DNA of 64,000 nt from Liolophura sinensis (taxonomy: Eukaryota > Mollusca > Polyplacophora > Chitonida > Chitonidae), in NCBI RefSeq assembly GCF_032854445.1, contig NC_088307.1, positions 21,154,017 through 21,218,016 of the forward strand. Direction: 5' to 3'. The notes beneath the pieces are model-generated. The model was not told where the DNA came from, ran no database searches, and saw only the letters and a program-made list of their open reading frames with translations. Positions 1-12,100 of this stretch are shown here, one piece after another. How positions within the stretch are numbered: position 1 is the stretch's first letter; each line of letters opens with the position of its first letter. The translations under genes were made by a program, and so were the position numbers.

Positions 1-11
1 CATTATTCATC

Positions 12-1046
<1,035 letters not shown>

Positions 1047-1299
1047 TGTGGCAGGGTGGTTAGCGTACTAGCGTGGCACAATAAGCAAGGAGTCTTTCAC
1101 TAATGCGATCGCTGTGAGTTGAAGTCTACCTCATAATGGCCTCTCCGGTCAAAAATGTGAAGGTCTGACAGAAACCTGTGGATGGCCCTGAGTTTCCAGT
1201 GTGCTCTACCTGGTTTCCCCCCACCATATAATGCTGGTTGCCGTCGTATAAGTGAAATGTTCTAAAGTACGACGTAAAAACTTATCAAATAAATAAGTA
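1047..1299 (+). mobile_element. SINE family A, diverged near-full copy
   Basis: This copy carries the tRNA-like head, the middle segment with CTCTCCGG, and the diagnostic tail: GCCGTCGTATAAGTGAAAT, then a degenerate form of the AGTACGGCGTAAAAC block, then AAAT repeats. It is clearly older than the copies at 39.1, 43.9 and 50.3 kb because many positions differ. Confidence 0.85.
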
Positions 1300-2590
1300 G
1301 TATCAACACTTTAGAGCTGTTTTCGTTACTCAAGCACCGGTCATACGAAATGCACTTTACAGAGTATAAATATGCAGTGATATCTTTTTCCTAATTCTGG
1401 CATCAAATCTTATCTTTTTTTATTCATGTTTTTCTTTTGCCATGAAGCTATAATTTGAACAAAAACTCTCATTGTAACTTTATACGCGTATCTTTAGGAT
1501 TAACAAAAGCAATCTAGTTAATCTCTGTGTCGAGAATATAAAGAAGTTCCCGATTATATAAGAGATTATAGAAGAAGAGAAGAGATTATATACTATACGT
1601 TAATTGCGCAGTAATATTAACATAGAAATTAAATATTTTTTTTAATAGAGGCGGAAGTCGGTGTTCTGTTACTCGCACGTATTTCCATCATTTGCTCTCC
1701 ACAATAGACGCCGTTTGGTATTATATTACATTTTTTAAAGATATAGGTCGACATATAGTTTTAACATACCTCGTTAATTTATTTATTATTACATGTTCTT
1801 CTGACTGGCTCTCAATACACAACACAGACTTCTGATTTGCTCTAAATACACAACATATTCTTGAGTACGGCGTAAAACACAAATCAAATCAATAAATAAA
1901 TAAATAGATACTATACACTCTGGGACAAGGCCCAGAGGAAATCCACAGCCCTGCAAAGGTTCACTGTAGCATGGCCTACAAAGTTATTCGTCAGGAATGA
2001 TGCACGTCAGAAAACACGAAAAACTCCATCTCAAACTCAATTTCTAATAATACTGGTTGTATTCGCCTTATCTAAAGTATGCGCAGCGTGATTTTAATCA
2101 ACAGGCGAAACAGTTTTATTGATGAATGCTGATTAGCTAATTAAGCGAGTAAAGTCGAAGCTTAAACGTCAGTATTGTGTGCGCTGCCGGTTATTTTTTA
2201 CGAATCGACTGGTGTGTTATGTCATCAACTAGGCCTATACTAGTCCGTGTTCTGACGCCGAGATGACTTTCATATTGGGTCAATATGATTGAGGAGGCGA
2301 AGATAGAAGGCTGGTCTGTTTTTGGGACTGAAAACACAAAATGGCCACGGAGTGGTTATTTCACTGTACACAACCTCGCGGCTGATTAGAACAGGTAGGC
2401 CTGATTCAAGCATTCCATGCCCTCAGTACTCAACAGTGAACTAACAGCCCAGTCTGACATGGCACCAAGGCGTCGTACTCCGGATTATTTCACTGATAAG
2501 ATGTTTACTTACTGATGTTTCAAACCCATATCACTTTATCAGCTTCACTTTTACAGAAGATTTTCAACAAATGAAAGCGGATGCAATATA
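1300..2590. other. Spacer with a SINE tail fragment
   Basis: The stretch 1855-1909 is a lone family A tail (TTGAGTACGGCGTAAAAC then AAAT units). The segment near 2085-2130 shares a block reading TTTATTGATGAATGCTGA with 17350-17385, so it probably belongs to a dispersed element that I could not delimit. No gene was seen. Confidence 0.5.
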
Positions 2591-3800
2591 ATGTGGATGA
2601 GGTGTGGAAGAGGCGTACACGACCTTACTTTTTGTATCCATGTGTTTAAAGTCACAATGGTTCCCTTTAGAAACATCTTCCGTGTATCTAAGGTATATAC
2701 GGCCGTTTGTATCAACTAGTACACGCAACTGGCTATTCGTTCATCGCAGATTCCGGTGCTCTGTGGCGGCACGTAAAGCGATGTTGAATCCGAATAGGTA
2801 AAGCACCGTATCGACTAGTTTCTGTGGAGAATCAAATCCCAGTACATGTTCCCATAACCGCTCTTCTTCCAACAGCGAAATTACTCTCAGCTCGGACCGT
2901 TCCTTCATGACGTGATCAAGAGTGTTTTTAAGTTGGAGAAACGCAGGGTCCTGCAATAGTTGGAACTTTCTCCCATTGATTTCCAGATAGAGCTAAAAAC
3001 TTATAACTATTTCATACAGTGTCCGTGGTGGATACTCTTCGCCAGATACTTTCCTCACCTCACAAAGGCAGCGTGCGATGCTGTAGCAAACCTCGTCTTT
3101 ACTCATATTTTCCAACGCCGGCTTGATGGGGCTAATGGACTGGTCAAACAATGTGATCTCATTACGCGACCTTTGCCAGCTCTCAAATAATTCCGCTGCC
3201 CATTTGACTTTCTTTCTAGTGGAGGAAGAAAAGCTGAAAGTAAAGAAAATAGCAGAATTATTGTATATCCCAATCTCTGTAGGTCCAGGCTCTAAGCTGC
3301 CACATTTGAATTTTACCTGGTCTGGCGGACAGTTTAAAATGCGGATAGATTTCACCCAATAGTTTGCTTAGGTGTAATCATTTTAGACATAATGGCCTGG
3401 AAAGTTCCGTTAAAAATCAAGTCTGAGATGTGTAGGTACATATCTAGAAACATTTCAAAATTAAAATTTCTCTTGGCACTACGCCCCTATAAAACAGACT
3501 CGCTAGATAATAGTTTCAGTGTAGCACAATTTACCTCCGAACTCCATATCCCTTCATTTCTGCATCGGTCTTGGGAGCTTTGCATCTTTGGCTGCTGGAC
3601 CTGCCAATGGGAGTTCCATGTAAGGGACGATCGGCCGTAGCTTCTTCAACCTCATCAGGAGAAGAAATGTCCTCATAAACGGCATTTTGGGAATAACAGC
3701 CAACTTCTGCTTTCATTCCTCCTTGGGAAAGTTCATAGTCAGACGATGGTTCGGAGGTAAAATCCTCTATTTCGGGATGGATAAAGGCGTCAGTCCAATG
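2590..3800 (-). pseudogene. Crypton-type DUF3504 recombinase-domain gene, decayed
   Basis: Two exons can be read on the minus strand: an acidic upstream piece ending at a GT donor at 3534-3533, and a main exon starting at 3233 after a CTTTACTTTCAG acceptor. The phases join correctly (AG|C, Ser). The main exon encodes TRKKVKWAAELFESW, then LCEVRKVSGEEYPPRTLYEI, LQDPAFLQLKNTLD, EEERLWEHVLG, EHRNLR and YLRYTEDVSK. These follow the order of the DUF3504 domain found in ZMYM2/3/4, QRICH1 and KCTD1, which is thought to descend from Crypton tyrosine-recombinase transposons. In-frame stops interrupt it after YEIVISF and after EHRNLR, so it is not intact as sequenced. It could be a degenerate Crypton copy or a dead member of an expanded ZMYM2-like host family. 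The catalytic Tyr region was not found. Confidence 0.65.
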
Positions 3801-5530
3801 TTCTGATGACTCACATGTTTAGGTTTGGGTAAAAAAATATAACGTCCTCGCACTCTTCCCCTGATATGATTGGAACGATTTGTGAAAAACATACACTGTG
3901 GAAGCATGTCTTTTATAGTGTTATAGTAGACCCAATTTACCAGCCTGTGACCGAAATACAGAAGACACTGATCCGCCTCACACGAAGGACGGTGCTACGT
4001 TATCGCGTGACATTCGTAGGTCTACCCAACATTACATAAGCACCATTTACATGAGTGAAGAAACGCAAATACAGCCGCTGGATTAATCCGAATGAAAGCA
4101 AGAGTATTAGTACAGTCTGCCCATCTAATTTATACACGCTATCACGTGAATGCTATCAAGAGTATTATATAATGCCGATATCGCCTGGAGACAGGGGACG
4201 ATTCTTGAAAAATAATCGACAGCTGCATAACACTGGACTTTGAGTAAGAGAAACGCTTTGCAAATGACGATTCTTGCGAAAATAATCATTTGCTGGGCGT
4301 TTCATATCTGTGAAGGACTAACCGAAGTCATGGCAGTGGGCACCATGTTTCAACACCTACATGTAGCTAACCTATAATCAAAAATTTCGTTTGGGCAAGG
4401 TTTTTCCTTACGCTGATTGTAAACTCTGGTCAAAATATAGAGTTAAATTTAAAAAAAGACTACTCTCGCAGTGTTTATTATGATGAAATTTAATGTTCAG
4501 CGTGAGCAGAATACCATATACTGATTATGGTTTTTTCTCAAAGCCATGAGTCAGCTACCGGATGATTTGAGAAGAGTTGAACTATATTTAGACCAGATTA
4601 ATAGGAAATAACGATTCCTGAAAGTGAAAAAAGTTACAGTTCAAATACAACACAGTTATTTTTATTTTACCTATATATTACAGGTTTAATTACACATTTT
4701 ATTAGAATCAGTACAATATATATTTTTAATACTATGTATTTCCTGTTATAATACGATAAATTTACAACTACCTGGTACGTTTTTACCCACCTCAGCTGGG
4801 TGAGATTCAAAAAATCTATATGCGTTTTTTGTGCATTGTTATTAAAATTACTACGGTAGTTAAAAGTCGACTAAGAGCTTTGTGTACATTCCACCCCCGT
4901 GCGCGTGTCTCCAGCAGTATAATGAAACTTAATTCTATTTCTATTCAATATTAATTTTATTCTGTGTTAATTTTATTCCAAGTATAAATATTAATTGTGC
5001 TATCTGATCAAATACCTATGACACCTTATCGCCATCACCCACTACTTTTCTCTCCGTCATTGGTGATATGAATTCCAATATCCGTCTATATCAACAGATT
5101 ATCCTTGTGTTATTTCGGTTATTGTCATTACATAAAACAGTCACAGTTAATCAGGAATGCGTCATGTTGAAGAATTCATAGGGGAACATCTTTCGTATTT
5201 TGTCTTAGGGGTGATAGCTTCTGAAAAACAGTTAAAAATAAGAAACGAAACACGTAAATGAAAAGATTTTTTTGACCATATAGGCCAATATAAGTGGTTT
5301 TGCAAGTGTCAGATGATCAGTGACAGTCTTCCAACTCAGAAACACCGGCTGTTGGAAGCATCACCTTTTTAGCATCAGCTGGTTGTATAAACACAGGGCA
5401 ATCTCGATGGAAAGGTAAGACTACACATTTCCTAGTTTCTGTCAGAGAGTCTGAATTGATATCATGTTAAGTGCATACACGCAGTGGATTTGGTTTTCTT
5501 TGATTTGCCAGGGTTATTGGTATAGAAGTT
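3801..5530. other. Spacer, no gene recognised
   Basis: AT-rich unique-looking sequence. No exon chain, RNA gene or clear repeat was identified. Confidence 0.5.
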
Positions 5531-5534
5531 TTGT

Positions 5535-5800
5535 TTTCATTTCCCACAATGGCGCTGGAGGCTGGAAACCACTCTCTCTGAGATAGTCAAACCACTGAGT
5601 TGCTGAGACTATCAGATAATAGAAAAATCTGGTCGCGTGTTCGAATCCATCTCTCGCCATTTCAACTGCGATCCTTAGCCCGCAGATTTGACAAGGAACT
5701 TGTCGAAGAATTAGCCCCAACCCCCGGTTTCTTTTACACCAAAAACCTGATCGCCGTCATATTAATGACAAATTCTTGATTAAATCAATCAATCAATAAA
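5535..5800 (+). mobile_element. Possible tRNA-derived SINE remnant, different family
   Basis: A B-box-like GTGTTCGAATCC lies near 5636-5647, with a degenerate tRNA-like stretch upstream and an AATCAATAAATC tail near 5790-5805. It lacks the family A core. The call rests on the promoter-like motif and tail only. Confidence 0.35.
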
Positions 5801-6985
5801 TCAATCTATATAGCCATGTTAAAACACTGATTTCAAGCGAAAGAACGTTCAGCTTTTTTATCACATGAGAATTGAATATTTTTGTCATTTCTATTTGTAT
5901 TTAAAGTATTATATTAGGGACTCATATTGAAACCCCATTCAAATGGTATCTAATTTATCATAACTAATCTGTTAGCTTACCACGATACCAACCTGTTAGT
6001 AACTGGTTACATGTACCAATAGGTGGGTTTCGCGTTCTAGCTCTTTTATCGCTAAAGGTAAAAAAAAAGTCCTACAGTATCACGTGACCTGTCAAATATA
6101 TTATGCAACTATTGCAGGATCACATTTATTGTAACATGGACATCTGAAAAAAGTTTCGCAAAAAGTTATTTAGAGTGGACAAACGACGGAGAAAACTGAG
6201 GGGCTAAACTTGAAAAGTTTATTCTAATAGTAAAGAGATGTCATTTGTGCCTGTGGAACACAGTGAGAGAAGTGATCGGTAAATTAATGTCAACAAAGGT
6301 TGCCTAACACTTGCCACAAGACAGATGATACAGGAGGAATGTTTTTATCTTCAACAACAAAAGATATATAGGCCTACGAGTGCGAGTGGCATGTAGCGTA
6401 CTCTTTACAGCGCATGCGCTGCTGTCTACTCGGATTTAACATCACTGTAACCAATTCACAAGCTTGAAGCCTGTGTGGTATGTTTATACCTTTAGCCTCA
6501 TCACCGATGTTCTAGAACTAACCCATAATCAAAATTTATCAATAAAAGTGTTTTCAGGTAACCGTTCAAAACATACTTTAGATGAACATAATGAACACAT
6601 ATTGAGCATTACATCTTACTGGAGCAACAACTGAGACAGAGTTTTGTGTTTTATGAGATCGCCTGCTGACCTTGACGATGTTCTAGATCTATGTGAAAAA
6701 TTTGCTAGTGTTGGCCGTGATGTAACGCAAGCGTAAAGGTCGGCGCATTCGCTGTAAGGAATATGCTCATCACGTGGCAGTCACCGATCAAGATGCGATC
6801 AAGCCTTAGTCGTGATTTACTCAGTTGACTATATGAAAAATGACTGACGAGTTTGGATGCAAAGTAAGAATTCCACTCTAACTAGACGTACGTGGAGGTC
6901 TGTAAATAGTATGTACACCCTGAAGACTTGGGATCATATCAAAGACTTTTAAAATGGCACTTGTGGTTGCCTCTCGTACGTGATA
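5801..6985. other. Spacer, no gene recognised
   Basis: No coding exon seen. The first exon(s) of the gene at 9.1 kb must lie somewhere upstream of 9147, but I could not pick one out here. Confidence 0.4.
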
Positions 6986-6988
6986 TAG

Positions 6989-7127
6989 TCTTCAGCAACC
7001 TACGGATGGTCGTGAGTTTCTCCCGGGCTCTGTCCGGTTTCCCTTGTGCACCATAATGCCGGCCGCCGTTGTATAAGTGAAATATTCTTGAGTACGGCAT
7101 AAAACATCAGTCAAATAAAATAAATAA
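6989..7127 (+). mobile_element. SINE family A, 5'-truncated
   Basis: Contains the 3' half: ACGGATGGTCGTGAGTTTC, GCCGGCCGCCGTTGTATAAG and GAATATTC-type sequence, ending in AAAT repeats. Confidence 0.85.
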
Positions 7128-7374
7128 GCCTCGCTTTGCACTCAGCACTGAGAGGTTAGAACATGGAAACAAGACAGGTTGGCCTCGTGTGAAGATAATG
7201 TGACTGGGTGGGGTGTTATGCCTGGTGTCTTCGGCATGATACTTCAGTGGCGGCAGCACTTTGGCGGCATGTACTTAACAATTTTTTCAGTCATATGACG
7301 ACTGGGATTCATTAGGTGTTGGTACATACACCGAGTCCTCTTGTGGCAGGGCGAGTTCATGCTGCCAAAGTGAA
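7128..7374. mobile_element. Dispersed repeat family C, rearranged copy
   Basis: Bases 7128-7272 match the minus orientation and 7275-7374 the plus orientation of the element also present at 9605-9870 and 59880-60172. The shared blocks are ATATGACGACGAGGAGT-like sequence, CATACACCG...CTTGTGGC and GCCAAAGTGCTGCCG. The two halves are inverted relative to each other. Confidence 0.55.
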
Positions 7375-7375
7375 G

Positions 7376-7378
<3 letters not shown>

Positions 7379-7446
<68 letters not shown>

Positions 7447-7448
7447 TT
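7379..7448. repeat. (TTTA)n microsatellite
   Basis: About 17 perfect TTTA units. Confidence 0.97.
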
Positions 7449-8470
7449 AACAGGGCTGCGCTGAGATGGGTTGCTGTAATCAGCAGCTTGATGTTCGTTA
7501 CCGTGAATTGCCGCACGATACATCCTGAAGGTTCGTATATTTATGCACATGTGTGGTATCTTGTAGCCACTCTCTAGAAAATAATGTGTTAAATTTAAGA
7601 GAAAGTCTGTTATCTGAGTGATGCTAGAGTGCATTCTAATATTGTAACAGGCTATTCTGTTAAATATAACGAACATATTGTATTAATTCAACATAACGAT
7701 TCTATTATTTTAACAGGAAGTCGTGTTGAATATGACATAATGTTGTGTTTTAATACCAGAATACTTGCTCTGTGACAACAAACTTTTTGTTACACGTAAC
7801 AAAAAATTGGCAGCGAATAAACTCATCAGGCTCATCATTTCCCAAATATTGGAAAAGAAAATGCTTTGGAAATTACAAGGCAAAAAAAACCAAACCTTTC
7901 CTACCTCCATTTCAAAATCGGTGGCGAGTACAATCATTTACTTGTTTTTTACAACACTCCATAAGCGAATAAAAAAACTAGCAAAAACATTGGCGTAATT
8001 TGAATTTGACTCGCCAATAAATCAACATTTCTTTATTTCTTTTATTTAACGTTTCAGAACTTTCTTTACTTTTTTCCGTCATCAATGAAAATTGTTGTCC
8101 CTTTGCATGATACCTGTCAAATTTCTTACTGTTATGCTGAACGTTGTTTTGGAAATTGATCATCCAATTATTGACCTCGAGGATTCATCTTGTTTGAGGC
8201 CTAATATACGAATTCCTGTTTTGACGCTTAGATTTATAATATTAACGATTATATGAACTATTGATGAGCGCAATGAAAATATTGTAATATAGTGACGGTG
8301 ATGATGTTTGAAATTAATAATAACAAAAAAAATGCGCACCGTATAAGTAATATTGAAACTAAAGGGAACCACAGTAAGTCGATGCTTTGACACAAGTGTT
8401 GAAAAATTAAATGACAGGCTGTGTGTTAAGTTGTTTTTATTGTCACATCATACTCATACTTTATGCCGTT
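7449..8470. other. Spacer, no gene recognised
   Basis: AT-rich with short open frames on both strands. None carries a recognisable domain or matching splice phases. Confidence 0.5.
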
Positions 8471-8471
8471 T

Positions 8472-8740
8472 GCTAGAAACGTGCAGTTTTACCCTGAAAG
8501 AAAGTGTTGGGCATACGCTGTTTTCTAGACACGTCCAGTTTTACACTGCAAGAAGTTGTTGATATACGCTGTTTTAAGACACGTCCAGTTTTACCCTGTA
8601 AGAAGTTGGTATACGTTGTTTTATAAACACGTCTAGTTTTAACCTGCAAGAAGTTGGTATACGCTGTTTTCTACACACGTCTAGCTTTACCCTGCAAGAA
8701 GTTGTTGGTATACGCTTTGTTCTAGACACGTTATGCATCA
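8472..8740. repeat. Minisatellite, about 50 bp x 5
   Basis: Copies start at about 8479, 8531, 8581, 8629 and 8677, each reading ACGTCYAGTTTTACCCTG followed by AAGAAGTTGGTATACGCTG. Copies differ by small indels. Confidence 0.9.
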
Positions 8741-9146
8741 CAACAGAGTAACATCAACATGCAAAATGACATCGCTGCTCACGACATGGAAGGGCTATTT
8801 CAGTGCATGCGGTTTAATACGGCATTTTGAGCCCAAACCCCAACGAAGAGCATAATTTGGAATATTAACCTGCTCTTGATTATTTAGTATTCTATATTCT
8901 TATACCACCTTGTGTATATACTCTGTATGTCAAATAATGGAGTACAGTATAAAAGAAGGATTTATCTTTGCTAACGTTCTGAATCATCAAACATCTCCTC
9001 ACTCATTCTTTTAGCCAATAAAAAGCAACAAAATCAGGTGACCGTGAAACAAAAAAATGTTACTCTCGAAAATTTACGCCGTATCTCCAGTCGTGTACAT
9101 ATTGAGCACATAACATCTTAACAGTACTTTCATTTGCCATTTTCAG

Positions 9147-12100
9147 TTCTGGAAGACCAAATACGACAGTTATACGCAGACTGGAGAGATGCCAGCAATC
9201 GTCACGATATCCCGGCCTTGACCAGTCTGTACAGTGATTACGCCATTGTGGTTACTCCCTGTAGGCCAGTCTTAATTGGAAGAGCAGGTAAGGAGGACAG
9301 GGGAGGAAAGGAGAGGGGCAGTGGTTTGATTGATTTTTTTGATTGATATTTTACGCCATACTCAAGAATATTTCACTTATACGACGGCGGTCAGTACTGT
9401 GGTGGGGAAAATCCAGGCAAAGGCCGGAGAAAACCCACCACTATACGCAGGTTGCTTACAGGCATTCGTAGGACGAGATGAAAAGCCAGCATGAACTGGA
9501 CTTGAACTAACAGTGACTGCATTGGTGAGAAACACTTGGGTCATTGTGTTGCACTAACACGCTAACCACTGGGCCTCGGAGGTTGGGTTGGCTCGAGTTT
9601 TTTTACATCGTAATTTACAATTTTTCAGTAATATGACGACGAGGAGTCATTAGATGTGTGTACATACACCGTGTGTCTTCATGTGACAGGACGCGTCCAT
9701 GCCGCCAGAGTGCTGCTGAAGTATTACGCCAAAGACATCAGACACAAAACCCGCCCAGTTTGAATGCACTCACACTTGCCAACCGCGTAGTCAGGCAGCA
9801 GCAAATGCCATTTTTAAAGTATTTGTCTGACCCGACAAGGGTTTGATTTCGGCCACTGATTAGGTTAGACCACTGAAGCCGTCAGTGAGGGAGGGGGATG
9901 GGGATAAGGGTGAACGTTGACTTTTCTCACAGGTAACCACAACATTGCGAGGGATAAACTGTCTTTTCTCGCGCATGGGTGATACAATGGCGACTCAGGT
10001 CCAAGCTGTACTGATTATTGTTTTCTGTCAGTGTGTGAGTGAAACGTTACCCGTTTGCCCACAAAACGTAACAAGCGCAAAGGCTGGACTAAATAATAGA
10101 CTGCACACCTTTTGCCCTAATTATGTGGAACCATAAAAGTGACGTGGTTAGAAAAAACTTAATTGGACAAAAAAACATAACGTAAGAATCATACTGGTAC
10201 GATGTAGAAATTATCTCGTAGCCCTGAGATCTTCATTAAGTCGTGCTCAAAGATCTCGTGCGCATGGCATAATGTGTGTGTTTCTATGAGTCAATTGTCA
10301 CGTGAGCACGACTTACTTGAAATGAAATCATGACTAAAACTTCAAAATTTGTGTTGTTATTTTGTCACCATGCCACTTTTACGGCTCTGTGAAACATCCT
10401 TATGAAGGACAGGCTCTTTATTTTTTTATTTGATTGATTTTTAAATCCCTTCTCAATTAAAAGGGCGGCAAGGGAGCAGGTACTTAGGCCTACTCAAAAC
10501 CGATTGCTGAAGGAGTTTGCATGTCAATACCTCAATCACATAATGCGTTTTTTGGTTGCCCTGGGTCCGTTCTTTTCGGGGCCTTAAATGCAATTAGTGG
10601 TCCATGGTGCCATCTTATGTTGACTTATATGGAGTTCGTTATAGGACACTTGCCTTTGACTAATATATCGTATATCCACACGTGGAAGAGTTCGCAAGCA
10701 AGTCGCCAATAGTCGATGGTGTTGACCAGATGCCCAATAATGTGTCATGTTCATCACAGTATCGTGGCGTTAAGCTTTTATCATTCATTCATTCAGTCAT
10801 CTAATCATTCATTTATTCATTCATTCATTCATTCAACATTGTACCCCGTTAGACTTTTACATTCTGATATTAAGCTAATATCTGTGTTCTGTATTAAACT
10901 GAATAATCTGCTACAGTAACAGAACACATTCTAGCATCACTCTGTTACATTTAAAATAATGTAATTTTTGTTTAAAGTCACTATACTTTTTTGATTTGGG
11001 ATCGGAATTACATGTCGTAGAACGTCGTTTTTTTTTGACCGTTAGTATGGAGATTGCATTGTTAGGATCATGTAAGACGAAATCACTCTTTACAATGAGA
11101 ACTGCACGTTATGAGATATACTCATAACGTCGTTTTTCTTTTGGCCGTTAGTATGGAGATTGCATTGTTAGGATCATGTAAGACGAAATCACTCTTTACA
11201 ATGAAAACTGCATGTTATGAGATATACTCATAACGTCGTTTTTTTTTTTTGACCGTTAGTATGGAGATTGCATTGTTAGGATCATGTAATACGAAATCAC
11301 TCTTTACAATGAAAACTGCATGTTATGAGATATACTACGGTTTTTTGAAAAAATTCACATTGAGAAACGGATTTTAAGTTACTGTAGTGATTGTAGTGAC
11401 GCAAAACGGTCATAAGGTGCGGCGCATGCGCTGCGAGGAGCATGAACCGTGTGCTTATACATGTATACGAGTTTTGCTTTTTTTATTCGTTTCAGCTTAC
11501 ACGAACTTCTACAAAGGCATCCTGGACGCGAAAAAATGGCCTAAGTTTAGAAACGTCGCCTTTGACAGCGTGTTGCAGAAAGATAATAATCTGATAGTGA
11601 CCAAATACAATGAAATAACAACCATGTCCAATGGATCTACAATTTCAGTAAGGTAAGTCAACTCTCTCCTGAAACAGGAACCATAAGGTAGTTGTAAAGG
11701 TTGATGCTTTTGTTAATCAACGAAACCCTTCTCAGATGTTCATTCTGAAAAATGATTATTTAGTAAATTGTACGCACTCTGCCACGTAACATCAACCTGG
11801 CCTTAAAATCTCCCATACATGGAATCTTTTCGAGACACACGAGAAGGGAAAAACGGTTAGTTTTTGGGTGTGGATGCATGTTCAATCATTGCTTAAAGGA
11901 GATTCTTCAACGAACTGGCGTCACTCTATCACAAACGTTTCAGCAACCTAGGCTTTACAATAGCCAGAAAACTAATGGGCAGTTGTAAAAACTAGGGTCA
12001 TATTTACGTGTAACTTTTTACGTCACTGCTTAGGCCTACGTCCGTTCATTCAATTTTCCCTGAATGAGGCTGGCCAAACATGGAGGAGACCCTTTTCAGA

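Noticed and set aside
9134-9146. TTG start for the SnoaL exon
   Set aside because: The bases are a polypyrimidine tract plus CAG acceptor; the exon starts at 9147 and needs an upstream exon.
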